A stretch of DNA of 64,000 nucleotides from Schaalia sp. ORNL0103. Lineage in GTDB: Bacteria > Actinomycetota > Actinomycetes > Actinomycetales > Actinomycetaceae. Below are positions 8,215-17,166 of the stretch, in pieces. The translations under genes and the position numbers were made by a program. The notes beneath the pieces were generated by a model. That model worked only from the letters and a program-made list of their open reading frames with translations. It was not told where the DNA came from and did not search any database. Positions within the stretch are counted from its first letter, which is position 1. Every line of letters begins with the position of its first letter. The stretch spans positions 1,054,001 through 1,118,000 of the forward strand of contig NZ_JAHXSA010000001.1 of assembly GCF_019429565.1 (NCBI RefSeq), given 5' to 3'.

Positions 8215-10362
8215 TCAGGAGCGTTGCATCCACTCGATCTGTCCGTCCGATGCAGCGCGCAGCGCCCGGGCGAGGTCCGGGTGGCGCTCCAGCATCGGGT
8301 CCTGTTCCAGGAGGGTTTCGGCTTCGCCTTTCGCGCGGCGGATCAGCGCCTCGTCGCGGCGCACCGAGAGGAAGCGCAGGTGGGTGGCCGTGCCCGACTG
8401 GCCGGCTCCAAGGACGTCGCCTTCCTTGCGCAGGCGCAGGTCGGCCTCGGCAAGCTCGAAACCGTCGGTCGTGTCCGCGAAGGCCTGCAGGCGCGCTCTG
8501 CCCGAGTCCGTGAGTTCGTGGCGATGCATGGCGATGCACAGCGAGGGCAGGGAGGAGCGTCCGACGCGCCCACGCAGCTGATGAAGCTGGGCAAGGCCGA
8601 ATTGTTGGGCGTCGAGGATAACCATGAGGGTCGCCTCCGACACGTCGACGCCAACCTCGATGACGGTTGTGGCGACGAGGAGGGGTGCGCGCCCGGTGGA
8701 GAAATCCTCCATGATCTGCGCCTTGACGGGCGAGGGCGTGCGTCCCGTCAACTCATGGATGGCGATGCCGGACAGGGCGGGGTGGGAGCGCAGGTACGCG
8801 GCGACCTCCTCGACAGAGGCGAGGGCGCGTGCGCCCTCCTCCTCGGCGTCGGCGACGTCGTCAGAGGCGTCGATGCGCGGGCACACGACGTAGACGCGAC
8901 GCCCCTGGGCGATCTCCTCCGCGGCCCGCGCCCACGTGCGCTCCACCCACGCGGCGTTGGCACTGTCGGCGAGGTAGGTGGCCACGGGGGTGCGCCCCGA
9001 AGGCATCCCGCTCATGCGTGTGTCGTCGAGATCTCCGAAGACGGTCATGGCGATTGTTCGCGGAATCGGAGTCGCGGTCATAACGAGCTCGTGAACCGCA
9101 CGCCCGTCCTCGCGTGCCCCGCGCAGCGCGGCTCGCTGCTCGACGCCGAAGCGATGCTGTTCGTCGACGACGACGAGAGCCAGGTCCGCGAAACGCACGC
9201 TCTCCTGGAAGAGAGCGTGGGTTCCCACGACGATGAGGGGCTCGGCGGCGTTCATCGCGCTTTGAATCTCGCGGCGGGCGGCGGGCGTCGTCGAACCCGT
9301 CAGCAGCCGAACGTCCGGGGCGTCCATCCCCAGGGGCTCCAGGAGCGCCCGCAGGGAGGCGGCGTGCTGCTCCGCCAGGACCTCGGTCGGCGCGACGAAC
9401 GCCCCCTGGTGACCAGCGGCGACCACCTGGAGCAGCGCGCTGAGCGCGACGACGGTCTTGCCCGATCCCACGTCTCCCTGCAGGAGCCGCTGCATCGGCA
9501 CCTCACCGGCCAGGTCGGCCCCAATCTGGGCGACCGCCTCGCGCTGGGAGTCCGTGAGCTCAAAAGGCAGCGACTGCCGGAAACGCTCGCACAGCGGCGC
9601 GTTGACCGGCGAGGCCAGCGCCGCCACGGCCCGCACGCCCCGGCGCTGCGCGGCCAGCCCCACCTGGAGGACGAACGCCTCGGCGAAGGCCAGGGCCTTG
9701 CGCGCCTGCTGGTAGTCCTCGTCCGTCTCGGGCTGGTGCAGGGCACGCAGGCACTCGGCGTGGGAGGCGAAGCCGGCGCGCTCGCGGACATCGGCGGGAA
9801 CCGGGTCGGGCACATCAGCATCGTCCAGGTGATCCAGCACCATGCCGACTGCTCGGGCGATCGCCCACGAGGCCAGCGATCCGGTCGCCGGGTAGATCGG
9901 GATGGGGCGCGAGGCGATGCGCTCGATGTCCTCCCCGTCCACGCCCTCGAAGGAGGGATGGGTGAGTTGCAGCTTGCCGCGGTAGGCCCCGACCTTGCCG
10001 GCGAAGAGGAAGGACTGCCCCGGCGTCAGGAGACGTTCAATGGGGGCGAGCTTGTACTGGTTCTTCGCGAAGAAGGTCGCTGACAGGAATTGAACGCCGT
10101 CGGTGAGGGTGACTTCCAAGCGCACGCCCGAGCCGGATCGGTTGGCGACGAGGTGTGCACCTGCGACCTCGGCGAGGATCGTCACGTCCTCGCCTTCGCG
10201 CAGGGAAGACAGCGGCGTGAGGCGACCCCAGTGGTAGTAGCGGCGCGGTGCGACCAGCAGCAGGTCGCCGACCGTTGCCACACCCGCCCCCTCAAGGGCC
10301 TTCGCCGTCTTTTTCGGCAGGCGCAGGGACAGGGGGACGTCGAGTGCACTCACGAGGCGCAC
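8215..10362 (-). CDS. recG: ATP-dependent DNA helicase RecG
   Basis: Branch-migration helicase acting on stalled forks and Holliday junctions. 715 aa, full length. An N-terminal wedge/OB region is followed by Walker A GDVGSGKT (about residue 300), the DEAD-box variant DEQHRFG (about 399), motif III MTATPIPRT, and the RecG C-terminal motifs QLRGRVGRS and FELAEADLRLRKEGD. The start ATG (MRLVSALDV) overlaps the 3' end of the FakA-like gene by 13 nt, so the two are translationally linked. Confidence 0.97.
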   Translation of the reverse strand: MRLVSALDVPLSLRLPKKTAKALEGAGVATVGDLLLVAPRRYYHWGRLTPLSSLREGEDVTILAEVAGAHLVANRSGSGVRLEVTLTDGVQFLSATFFAKNQYKLAPIERLLTPGQSFLFAGKVGAYRGKLQLTHPSFEGVDGEDIERIASRPIPIYPATGSLASWAIARAVGMVLDHLDDADVPDPVPADVRERAGFASHAECLRALHQPETDEDYQQARKALAFAEAFVLQVGLAAQRRGVRAVAALASPVNAPLCERFRQSLPFELTDSQREAVAQIGADLAGEVPMQRLLQGDVGSGKTVVALSALLQVVAAGHQGAFVAPTEVLAEQHAASLRALLEPLGMDAPDVRLLTGSTTPAARREIQSAMNAAEPLIVVGTHALFQESVRFADLALVVVDEQHRFGVEQRAALRGAREDGRAVHELVMTATPIPRTIAMTVFGDLDDTRMSGMPSGRTPVATYLADSANAAWVERTWARAAEEIAQGRRVYVVCPRIDASDDVADAEEEGARALASVEEVAAYLRSHPALSGIAIHELTGRTPSPVKAQIMEDFSTGRAPLLVATTVIEVGVDVSEATLMVILDAQQFGLAQLHQLRGRVGRSSLPSLCIAMHRHELTDSGRARLQAFADTTDGFELAEADLRLRKEGDVLGAGQSGTATHLRFLSVRRDEALIRRAKGEAETLLEQDPMLERHPDLARALRAASDGQIEWMQRS

Positions 10363-11963
10363 CCCGCGACCAGGCTCGGCCCGCTCTGCCCGCCATCCCA
10401 GGTCTCCAGGTCGATCGTCGACGACGCGTCGCGCGTGGAGAGCAGCTGGCGAACGGTGGCCACGGTGTAGGGGCCGTCGTCGTCGCGCGAAATAAGGAGG
10501 CGCCAGGAATCACCGCCACTGCGTGAGGCCTCGGCCAGGGCCTCGGCGATGCCCTCCGGGTCGCCGCCCGGGGGCAGCGGGGCGCTCGCGCACGAGGCGA
10601 GGGCGTCGTGTGCGCCGTCGCGCAGCATGCGCGCCAGCGTCGGAGCGGCCTCAACACCACCCGGCTGGGGCACGAACAGCGGGGCGCAGGCTCGCGCGAC
10701 CGCGAGGACGTCGAGGTCATCGCGACTACCCGCGCGCAAGATCGCTGGAACACCCGGGGCGGGCGAAGGCAGCACCGAGGCCACGGTACCGACCAGGGAG
10801 GCACTGGCCTCGTCGCACGTGGCCACGAGGGTCACGCCCGTGCGCGAGGTCGCCGCCGACACGATGCCCGCGGCATCCCCAGAGCTCAGGTCCAAGAAGA
10901 CGACCGCTCCCGCACGCGCGAGATCTTCGACGAGGCCGGGGGCACTGGTGCAGGCAATGACGCGGGCACGCTCAACGCGGCGCATAGGTCGGCGCTGCAG
11001 CAGGCGCACACCGCGGTGGCTCAGGCCCTCGTCGGCCAGCTCGTCAATGCCGATCTGCGCGTCTGGGCGGGCGTCGCAGACCTGGAAGCGAATGACCTGC
11101 CCCGAAGTCGGGTGCGCGGCCAGCGGCGCGGAGGTGTCGACGTGCAGCCTCCACTCCCCCATGCCAAAGAGATCAACCCTGCCCACGTAGGACAGGCGCG
11201 CCCCCAGACCACCGAGGCGCGCGAGCAGCGCGTCCAGGTCCTCCTGGGTCCCCTCCAGGATGATATCGACCGTGAAGTCGCGGCCGGGCGGAGGGGAGGC
11301 GGCCTCGGGCGCACGCGAATGACGCTCCGCAAGGTCGGCCAGCATGGCGGTGAACGACTGAAGGATTCCGGCGTCGCCTCGCATCGAAGCGTCGATGCAG
11401 GCCAGGACCAGGGCGATGAAAGCACCACCGGGGTCGATACGCCCCGTCGCCTCGTTCGTCGCCTCAACGAGGCCGATCTGCGCCTGGGAAGAGAAACGAG
11501 AGAAAACGTCGTCAACCTCCGGGAGCGTCGCCCCCAGGTCCTCAAGTTCGCGCACCGCGCCGCCGAGCATTTCCACGAGGGCATCGGACCACTCGATGGA
11601 GGAGGCCACAGGGCTCAGGGATGCGGCGAGCATGCGACGCAGGACGAGAGGCGTGACATGGTGTTCGTCCCCGAGAGCGCCGGCCCACGCCTCGAAAAGA
11701 GCTCCGAGGGCCATGCCGCTGTGTCCAAGGCCGCGGCGGATAATCGTCTCCACGGCCGCTTCAAGCGCGTCGCGCAGGTGAGCACGCGGGTCCAGGGAGT
11801 CCATAGCAGCCTCGAGCGCAGCCATCGTCGCCGCACCATTCGACCCCGTATCGCAGTCAGCCCCATCCCATCCGTCCAGGTCATCGAGGAAGGGGGCGAG
11901 CCTGGCGGCCTCCTCAGCCCCGGCACGACACGCCTCGATAATGACAGATGCATTCAGATCCAT
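10350..11963 (-). CDS. DhaL-domain (FakA/YloV-like) kinase, divergent
   Basis: 537 aa. FakA phosphorylates fatty acids bound to FakB, and its gene is often next to recG, as here. The N-terminal DhaL domain is recognisable but altered: the family motif DGDTGTNM reads ADCDTGSNGAATM, and GNSG reads GHSG (GLGHSGMALG). The Asp residues that bind Mg are still present. The middle and C-terminal domains are acidic and Ala-rich as in the family. Start: ATG at 11963 with GGGGAG just upstream. No DegV/FakB gene is near. Activity is uncertain because of the motif changes. Confidence 0.78.
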   Translation of the reverse strand: MDLNASVIIEACRAGAEEAARLAPFLDDLDGWDGADCDTGSNGAATMAALEAAMDSLDPRAHLRDALEAAVETIIRRGLGHSGMALGALFEAWAGALGDEHHVTPLVLRRMLAASLSPVASSIEWSDALVEMLGGAVRELEDLGATLPEVDDVFSRFSSQAQIGLVEATNEATGRIDPGGAFIALVLACIDASMRGDAGILQSFTAMLADLAERHSRAPEAASPPPGRDFTVDIILEGTQEDLDALLARLGGLGARLSYVGRVDLFGMGEWRLHVDTSAPLAAHPTSGQVIRFQVCDARPDAQIGIDELADEGLSHRGVRLLQRRPMRRVERARVIACTSAPGLVEDLARAGAVVFLDLSSGDAAGIVSAATSRTGVTLVATCDEASASLVGTVASVLPSPAPGVPAILRAGSRDDLDVLAVARACAPLFVPQPGGVEAAPTLARMLRDGAHDALASCASAPLPPGGDPEGIAEALAEASRSGGDSWRLLISRDDDGPYTVATVRQLLSTRDASSTIDLETWDGGQSGPSLVAGCAS

Positions 11964-12042
11964 GACTCCCCTTTCAGCCCCCTCCCATTGTCCCTGCGCG
12001 GCTCGGTGTGTGCGACCTGACACGACCCAGATCGGCTGCGAC

Positions 12043-12072
12043 TTGTTGAAAGCGTGGTTCGTCCGCTATTCT
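12043..12072 (+). promoter_or_regulatory. Candidate promoter of rpmB
   Basis: TTGTTG (12043-12048) and TATTCT (12067-12072) are 18 nt apart and lie about 95 nt upstream of the GTG start. The intervening leader has no obvious structure. Placement is by sequence likeness only. Confidence 0.5.
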
Positions 12073-12165
12073 GTCATGGTTGCCTTCGGTTCAAGCACCG
12101 AAGGATGCGTTCTCCGCAAGCGCGGAGACAAAGACTGAACTGGAAGACATACCGAGGAGAACATC

Positions 12166-12357
12166 GTGGCTGCCGTTTGTGACGTGTGCGGTAAGGGACC
12201 CGGCTTCGGCAAGAGCGTGTCGCACTCGCACGTTCGCACCAACCGCCGGTGGAATCCGAACATTCAGCGCGTTCGCGCCCTTGTCAATGGGACGCCCAAG
12301 CGCCTGAACGTCTGCACCAAGTGCCTGAAGTCCGACAAGGTCGCCCGCGCGATCTGA
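12166..12357 (+). CDS. rpmB: 50S ribosomal protein L28
   Basis: 63 aa. Zinc-binding form with two CxxC pairs (CDVCGKG at the N-terminus, CTKCLKS near the C-terminus) and the L28 core [17 protein letters not shown] start at 12166 with GAGGAG 6 nt upstream. It stands alone on the plus strand, divergent from the recG/FakA operon, and ends at a strong terminator. Confidence 0.97.
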   Translation: MAAVCDVCGKGPGFGKSVSHSHVRTNRRWNPNIQRVRALVNGTPKRLNVCTKCLKSDKVARAI

Positions 12358-12372
12358 GTCGACACTGACGTA

Positions 12373-12412
12373 ACGCCGGAGGGGTGAGCCAAGAGGCTCG
12401 CCCCTCCGGCGT
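12373..12412 (+). terminator. Terminator of rpmB
   Basis: An 18-bp stem (arms 12373-12390 and 12395-12412, one G-U pair) with an AAGA tetraloop, followed by a short T-rich stretch (TTTAT). It lies 15 nt after the rpmB stop. Confidence 0.88.
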
Positions 12413-12451
12413 TTATCTCATCTACTCCCCCATTACTTGCGCCCCGCGCGT

Positions 12452-12498
12452 GTACGGGTCAGCGCCCGCGACGAGACGTCGCGGGCGCTGACCCGTAC
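12452..12498. terminator. Perfect 22-bp hairpin between rpmB and putA
   Basis: Arms 12452-12473 and 12477-12498 are perfectly complementary with a 3-nt loop (AGA). No U-tract follows on either strand. It sits 43 nt beyond the putA stop (which reads leftward) and probably terminates putA as an I-shaped hairpin. Confidence 0.7.
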
Positions 12499-12540
12499 CT
12501 TGCGTGCCTGGATTCCCCGTCCGCTCTCAGGAGGCGAGGC

Positions 12541-15500
12541 TCAGAGAAGATCCGCGGCCAGGTCGAGCGGGGTTCCGAAACGGTGGTTCGTGATCGAGAC
12601 CGCCTGCTCGCGCAGGAACGGCAGGAGCTCCGAGTGCGGCCAGGCCGTGACGGCACCCGTGTACAGGGCGACGTCGGGGCTGCCACCGCTCGCGCGGGTT
12701 GCCTCCGCCCAGCGCTGCTGCGAGCTTTCATCGCGCGGACCGAGGACACGCACGCGCATGCCCAGGCCACCGGAGTTCGCCACCATCGCCAGGCGAGAAC
12801 CCCACGAGTGCGCGTCTTCGACCGTCACCTCGATATCCCAGCCCTCCAGTAGCTCCCGGATGGTAGCCGGAAGCTCATCGGCAACGGACAGCCCGATGGG
12901 GCCACCCGCGAGGATGCCCGCTGCCAGCACACGCACCGTGTCGGCGAGGGCAGTCCCGCTCCCGGCGCGCACGAGCACGGGCGTGGAACGGTAACGCAAG
13001 ACATTGCGCTCACAGGCCATGCCGGTAACGTCACGATTGACTCCGTAATCGGATGCCCAGGCAGCGCCATCGGCGGCGACGGCGCGGCTCAGTTCGGCCG
13101 CATCGTCCGCGCTCAGATGAGGACCGGCCGCACGACACAGGGCGAGCACACTCGGATCGAGCGACGCCGTGGGAGCGCCGGACTCCCCCGCCACCGCATC
13201 ACGGTCGGGCTCGACCTCGCCCAGACCCAGCAGGTAGGAGGGACCGCCAGCCTTCGTCGTTGACCCGATCGCCGAGCGCTTCCAGCCGCCGAAAGGCTGA
13301 CGGCGAACGATCGCGCCGGTGATTCCGCGGTTGACGTAGAGGTTGCCGGCCTCGATGCCCTCCAGCCAGGTCGCCAACTCATCCGTGTCGAGGGTATGGA
13401 GGCCGGAGGTCAGTCCGTAGTCGACCTCGTTCACGGCCTCAATAGCGTCCTCGAGGGTGTCGACGCGCATGACGCCGAGGACGGGCGCGAAGTACTCGGT
13501 CAGGTGGAACTCGCTGCCGGGCACCACGCCCGCGCGGATGCCCGGCGTCCACAGCCCGTCACCCAGGTACCGGGGCTTGAGCACCCAGTGCTCGCCCTCT
13601 CCCAGGGTGGTCAGGCCTCGTACGGCCTTCTCGTCGTCGGGCACGACAACCGGGCCGACCTGCGAGTCCAAGGATGCCGGCAGGCCCACGCGCAGCGAGG
13701 CGGCCGCATCCACGAGCTGGCGAGCGATGCGGCTCGAGCGCCCCGCAGATCCGACGAGGATCAGCAGGGAGGACGCCGAGCACTTTTGTCCCGCGTGCGC
13801 GAAGGCCGAATGAACGATGTCGCGCACCGCCAGGTCGGGGTCAGCGGACGGAGTGACGATGATGGCGTTCTTGCCGCTCGTCTCGCCCAGCAGGTGCATG
13901 TCGGGCTTCCACGAACGGAAGAGGCGGGCCGTGTCGTACGAGCCCGTCAGGACAACGCGATCAACACCCTGGTGGGTCACCAGGTAGCGCGACACGTCGC
14001 CGTCCTCAAGCGGGGCGAGCGCCACCAGCTCACGGGGAACCCCGGCCTCATGGAAAGCCGCGACAAGCTCCGCGGCGCAACGCTTGGCCGGCGGGGCCGG
14101 CTTGAGGATCACCGCGCTGCCCGCCGCCAAAGCAGCGGCGACGCCACCCACGGGAATGGCTACGGGGAAGTTCCAGGGCGAGGCAACGACAGTGACGTTC
14201 ACGGGCACGAATCGCGCACCCGCCATGTAGGTCTCATCGGAGAGCTGCAACGAGGCGTCCGCGTAGTGATGGCAGAAGTCGATCGCCTCGCTCACCTCAG
14301 GATCAGCCTGATCGATGGTCTTGCCGGCCTCAGATCCGGCGACCTCGATGAGCTCCCCACGGCGCGCGGCGAGAACATCACCGACGCGATGCAGCACGGC
14401 TGCGCGCTCCTCGGGGGCCAGGGCCTGCCAGGCGTGCGCCGCCTTGGTGCTTGCCTCGACGAGGGCGTCGACCGCCTCGCGTGTATCCAGAGCCTGCGCG
14501 CCGGCACGCACGGCTTCTACACCTCGTGTCGAGGCGGGGATGGCCGCAGCAATCTCACGGGCCCACTGGCGGTTGGCCGCCAGGGCGGGATCTGAATCCG
14601 GTTCGGAGACAAAGGGACGACGCGCGCGCTCGGCAAGGCTCCCCTGCTCAGCCGGAACCCCGGCCTTACGCTCGGCCAGACGATCCTGGACGCGGTTGGG
14701 AACCGGCAAGGGGGCGTCCGGATCAACGTCGGAGAGCGCAGCGAGGAAACGGTCGCGCTCGCGAGCGAAGATATCCTCGTTTGTGGCGATGTCGAAGACC
14801 CCGGACATGAAGTTTTCAGGCGCGGCGTTTTCCTCTAGGCGGCGCACTAGGTAGGAGATGGCGACGTCGAACTCTCGGGGGTTGACAACCGGGACGTACA
14901 GGAGCAGGGAGCCGACATCGCGTCGGACGACCTCTTGAATGCCGGTGGCCATGCCGGAGAGCATCTCAAACTCGACGCTGTCCTCGACGCCGCGTGCTGC
15001 CCGCAGCTCGTAGGCGAACGCAATATCGAAGACGTTCTGTCCGGCGACGCCCAGGCGAATCGCCCGGGTGCGCTCGGGCGTCATCGCCCAGTTCAGCATG
15101 CGCTTGTAGTTGGTGTCGGTGGCCTGCTTGGACGGCCAGGTCGTCAGCTCCCAGCCGTGAATCTCGGCGTCCACCTTCTCCATGGACAGGTTCGCGCCCT
15201 TCACGATGCGAACCTTGATGCGCGAGCCTCCCGCGTCCACGCGTGCGCGCGCCCACTCCTGGAGACGCTGGAGCGCACCGAGCGAATCGGGCAGGTAGGC
15301 CTGGAGGACGATGCCGGCCTCGTAGTCGCGCATATCCGGCTGGTCGAGGATGGCGGTGAACACCGCGATCGTCAGGTCGAGGTCCTTGTAGTCCTCCATG
15401 TCGAGGTTGAGGAAGGTCCCGTGATCGCGAGCGAGTCGGTAGAGAGGCAGGAGCGCGCTCACGCCGTGTTCGACGACCTCCTCGAAGCCCCACGGGTTGT

Positions 15501-16104
15501 GGGGGCCTGTCACCGCGGAGACCTTGATGGACACGTAGTCGACATCCTCGCGGGTCACGAGGCGCGAGACCTCGGCCAGGCGATGGGATGCTTCCTTCTC
15601 ACCGAGGACAGCCTCTCCGAGGAGGTTCACGTTCAGGCGATGGCCGCCCTGACGCAGGCGGGCGAGCGCGGGCCCCAGGCCCTTGTCGGTCGCATCGACG
15701 ACGAGGTCACCGACGATCTCGCGGAATACACGTCGGGCCACCGCCGTCACCGTGCGCGGAGCGAGGAGCGATGCTGTCGAGCCGAGGCCCATCGCCGCAG
15801 CCAGGGCCGGGGGCAGGAAGTTTTTACGCCCAGCCGACAAGCGCTTCATGGCTGCGCTGGCTACGTCCAGGTCCGCGGGACGCACGACGTCATCGACGAA
15901 TCGGGTCGTGAAAGTAAGTCCGTCCGGATCGGCGAGGATACGAGACAGGAGTTTGGCCGAGCGCGGCGTGGGCTCAAAGGCCGATTCATCGGCCCAGCGG
16001 CGGGCCCGAATGATCGCCCGCTCCCCCAAGGCCCATAGGTCATCGGGGCAGCGTCGAGCGCTGGCATTGTGGTGGGACGGGGTGGGAACAGCGGCGTTCG
16101 CCAT
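12541..16104 (-). CDS. putA: Bifunctional proline dehydrogenase / delta-1-pyrroline-5-carboxylate dehydrogenase
   Basis: Oxidises proline to glutamate in two steps (FAD then NAD). 1187 aa. The N-terminal PRODH barrel covers about 80-480 (motifs VSIKVSAV, LNLDMEDY, RIKVRIVKGAN, QNVFDIAF). The aldehyde dehydrogenase half has VVASPWNFPVAIPVGG, Glu near 739 in LLGETSGKNA and the nucleophilic Cys near 772 in GQKCSAS. A C-terminal tail of about 190 residues follows. There is no ribbon-helix-helix DNA-binding domain, so it does not self-regulate as in enterobacteria. ATG at 16104 with GGAGG 8 nt upstream. A TetR gene lies just upstream on the same strand, with a 268-nt AT-richer gap between them that shows no clear promoter. 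Confidence 0.95.
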   Translation of the reverse strand: MANAAVPTPSHHNASARRCPDDLWALGERAIIRARRWADESAFEPTPRSAKLLSRILADPDGLTFTTRFVDDVVRPADLDVASAAMKRLSAGRKNFLPPALAAAMGLGSTASLLAPRTVTAVARRVFREIVGDLVVDATDKGLGPALARLRQGGHRLNVNLLGEAVLGEKEASHRLAEVSRLVTREDVDYVSIKVSAVTGPHNPWGFEEVVEHGVSALLPLYRLARDHGTFLNLDMEDYKDLDLTIAVFTAILDQPDMRDYEAGIVLQAYLPDSLGALQRLQEWARARVDAGGSRIKVRIVKGANLSMEKVDAEIHGWELTTWPSKQATDTNYKRMLNWAMTPERTRAIRLGVAGQNVFDIAFAYELRAARGVEDSVEFEMLSGMATGIQEVVRRDVGSLLLYVPVVNPREFDVAISYLVRRLEENAAPENFMSGVFDIATNEDIFARERDRFLAALSDVDPDAPLPVPNRVQDRLAERKAGVPAEQGSLAERARRPFVSEPDSDPALAANRQWAREIAAAIPASTRGVEAVRAGAQALDTREAVDALVEASTKAAHAWQALAPEERAAVLHRVGDVLAARRGELIEVAGSEAGKTIDQADPEVSEAIDFCHHYADASLQLSDETYMAGARFVPVNVTVVASPWNFPVAIPVGGVAAALAAGSAVILKPAPPAKRCAAELVAAFHEAGVPRELVALAPLEDGDVSRYLVTHQGVDRVVLTGSYDTARLFRSWKPDMHLLGETSGKNAIIVTPSADPDLAVRDIVHSAFAHAGQKCSASSLLILVGSAGRSSRIARQLVDAAASLRVGLPASLDSQVGPVVVPDDEKAVRGLTTLGEGEHWVLKPRYLGDGLWTPGIRAGVVPGSEFHLTEYFAPVLGVMRVDTLEDAIEAVNEVDYGLTSGLHTLDTDELATWLEGIEAGNLYVNRGITGAIVRRQPFGGWKRSAIGSTTKAGGPSYLLGLGEVEPDRDAVAGESGAPTASLDPSVLALCRAAGPHLSADDAAELSRAVAADGAAWASDYGVNRDVTGMACERNVLRYRSTPVLVRAGSGTALADTVRVLAAGILAGGPIGLSVADELPATIRELLEGWDIEVTVEDAHSWGSRLAMVANSGGLGMRVRVLGPRDESSQQRWAEATRASGGSPDVALYTGAVTAWPHSELLPFLREQAVSITNHRFGTPLDLAADLL

Positions 16105-16372
16105 GCGTAGACCTCCAGGCGTGGATGTGCGACGGATTCTCGGCCTCGGGTGGAGCGCCAACGCTGGACACGCTCAGCACTACTCCCGACGTTGTGAAGG
16201 ATGCTGGTTTGTCCATCGTAACGCGCGTACGACCTACCCGTATTGGCATCGCTCATCACCGATACGATCAAACAAGGGACCTAAGCCCCAAAACGCAGGA
16301 AACGCCCACAAAGTCAGATATCAAGTGTCGCTTCTCACATAAGGACGTCGCTCTACGCAGCTGCGCCCCGCC

Positions 16373-17020
16373 TCACTCCGGGCGAATGAGCCACCGCTCT
16401 TTCATGTCGAGCACGACGCCAGCCATGACCTCGTGCATATTGAGCGTACGACCACCGTCCGCGCGCGAGCAGAGCCACTGGACCTGAAGCCCGTCTGATA
16501 TCGCAACGAGGCGGCGCGCGATCTGCTCACTCGGAGCGTCCTCACGCACCTCGCCCGTGGTCTTGCCGTGCTCGAAAGCCTCAACGAGGTAGGAAATCGC
16601 ACCGATCAGGTGCTCGCGGAACCACGGGTGCGCCTGGTGCTTCGAATCAATGACGGCAGCCGACATCGCCGTGTAGAGCGCCACTCCGTCGGGATGGCGC
16701 TGGTTGTGGGCCACCATGTCCACCCAGGCATCCAGCGCGGCCTCGGCCCCCTCCTCGGGGCGTGGGAGTCGGCTGACGATGCGGCGATCACGCTCGTCCA
16801 GGACTGCCGCGAGCAGCTGATCCTTCGAGGAGTAGTGATGCAGGAGCCCCGCCTTCGAAATATCGGAGGCACGCGCGATGTCTGCAAGCGAGGTTGCCAC
16901 GTAGCCCTGCGTCGAGAAAAGGGTCAGCGCCTCCGACAGGATGCGCGCCTTCTTATCCTCGCTACCGGCCTTCGGACGGCCGGGCCGACGGGTGCTCGTT
17001 GCCTTAGCATCGTTGCTCAT
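16373..17020 (-). CDS. TetR/AcrR-family transcriptional regulator
   Basis: 215 aa. An N-terminal basic tail is followed by a TetR helix-turn-helix (ILSEALTLFSTQGYVATSLA then SDISKAGLLHHYSSKDQLL, about 28-75). The C-terminal ligand domain resembles the TetR_C_6/BetI type. ATG at 17020 with GGAG 7 nt upstream. It precedes putA on the same strand; control of putA is possible but no shared operator was found. Confidence 0.9.
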   Translation of the reverse strand: MSNDAKATSTRRPGRPKAGSEDKKARILSEALTLFSTQGYVATSLADIARASDISKAGLLHHYSSKDQLLAAVLDERDRRIVSRLPRPEEGAEAALDAWVDMVAHNQRHPDGVALYTAMSAAVIDSKHQAHPWFREHLIGAISYLVEAFEHGKTTGEVREDAPSEQIARRLVAISDGLQVQWLCSRADGGRTLNMHEVMAGVVLDMKERWLIRPE

Positions 17021-17063
17021 GCGGGCTGCTCCATGTTCGGTGTGACAGAGTTACCAACAACCC

Positions 17064-17069
17064 ATCATA
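17064..17069 (-). promoter_or_regulatory. -10 box TATGAT upstream of the TetR gene
   Basis: TATGAT 44 nt upstream of the TetR start. A weak -35 (GTGGCG) lies 17 nt further up. An alternative pair TTGCAC/TAACTC with 18-nt spacing overlaps it. Confidence 0.45.
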
Positions 17070-17090
17070 GCGTGCAACCGCTTATACGCC

Positions 17091-17132
17091 ACCGGGTATG
17101 CGAACTTCTTTCATCGAGTCCGCATACCCGGT
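17091..17132. terminator. 12-bp perfect inverted repeat with 18-nt loop
   Basis: Arms 17091-17102 and 17121-17132 (ACCGGGTATGCG and its complement). It lies 35 nt past the stop of the membrane protein gene and upstream of the TetR promoter. Probably its terminator, though an operator for the TetR protein is an alternative because of the position. Confidence 0.5.
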
Positions 17133-17166
17133 GCATCAATGGCGTGATTCGAGGCCTTACGAGGCC

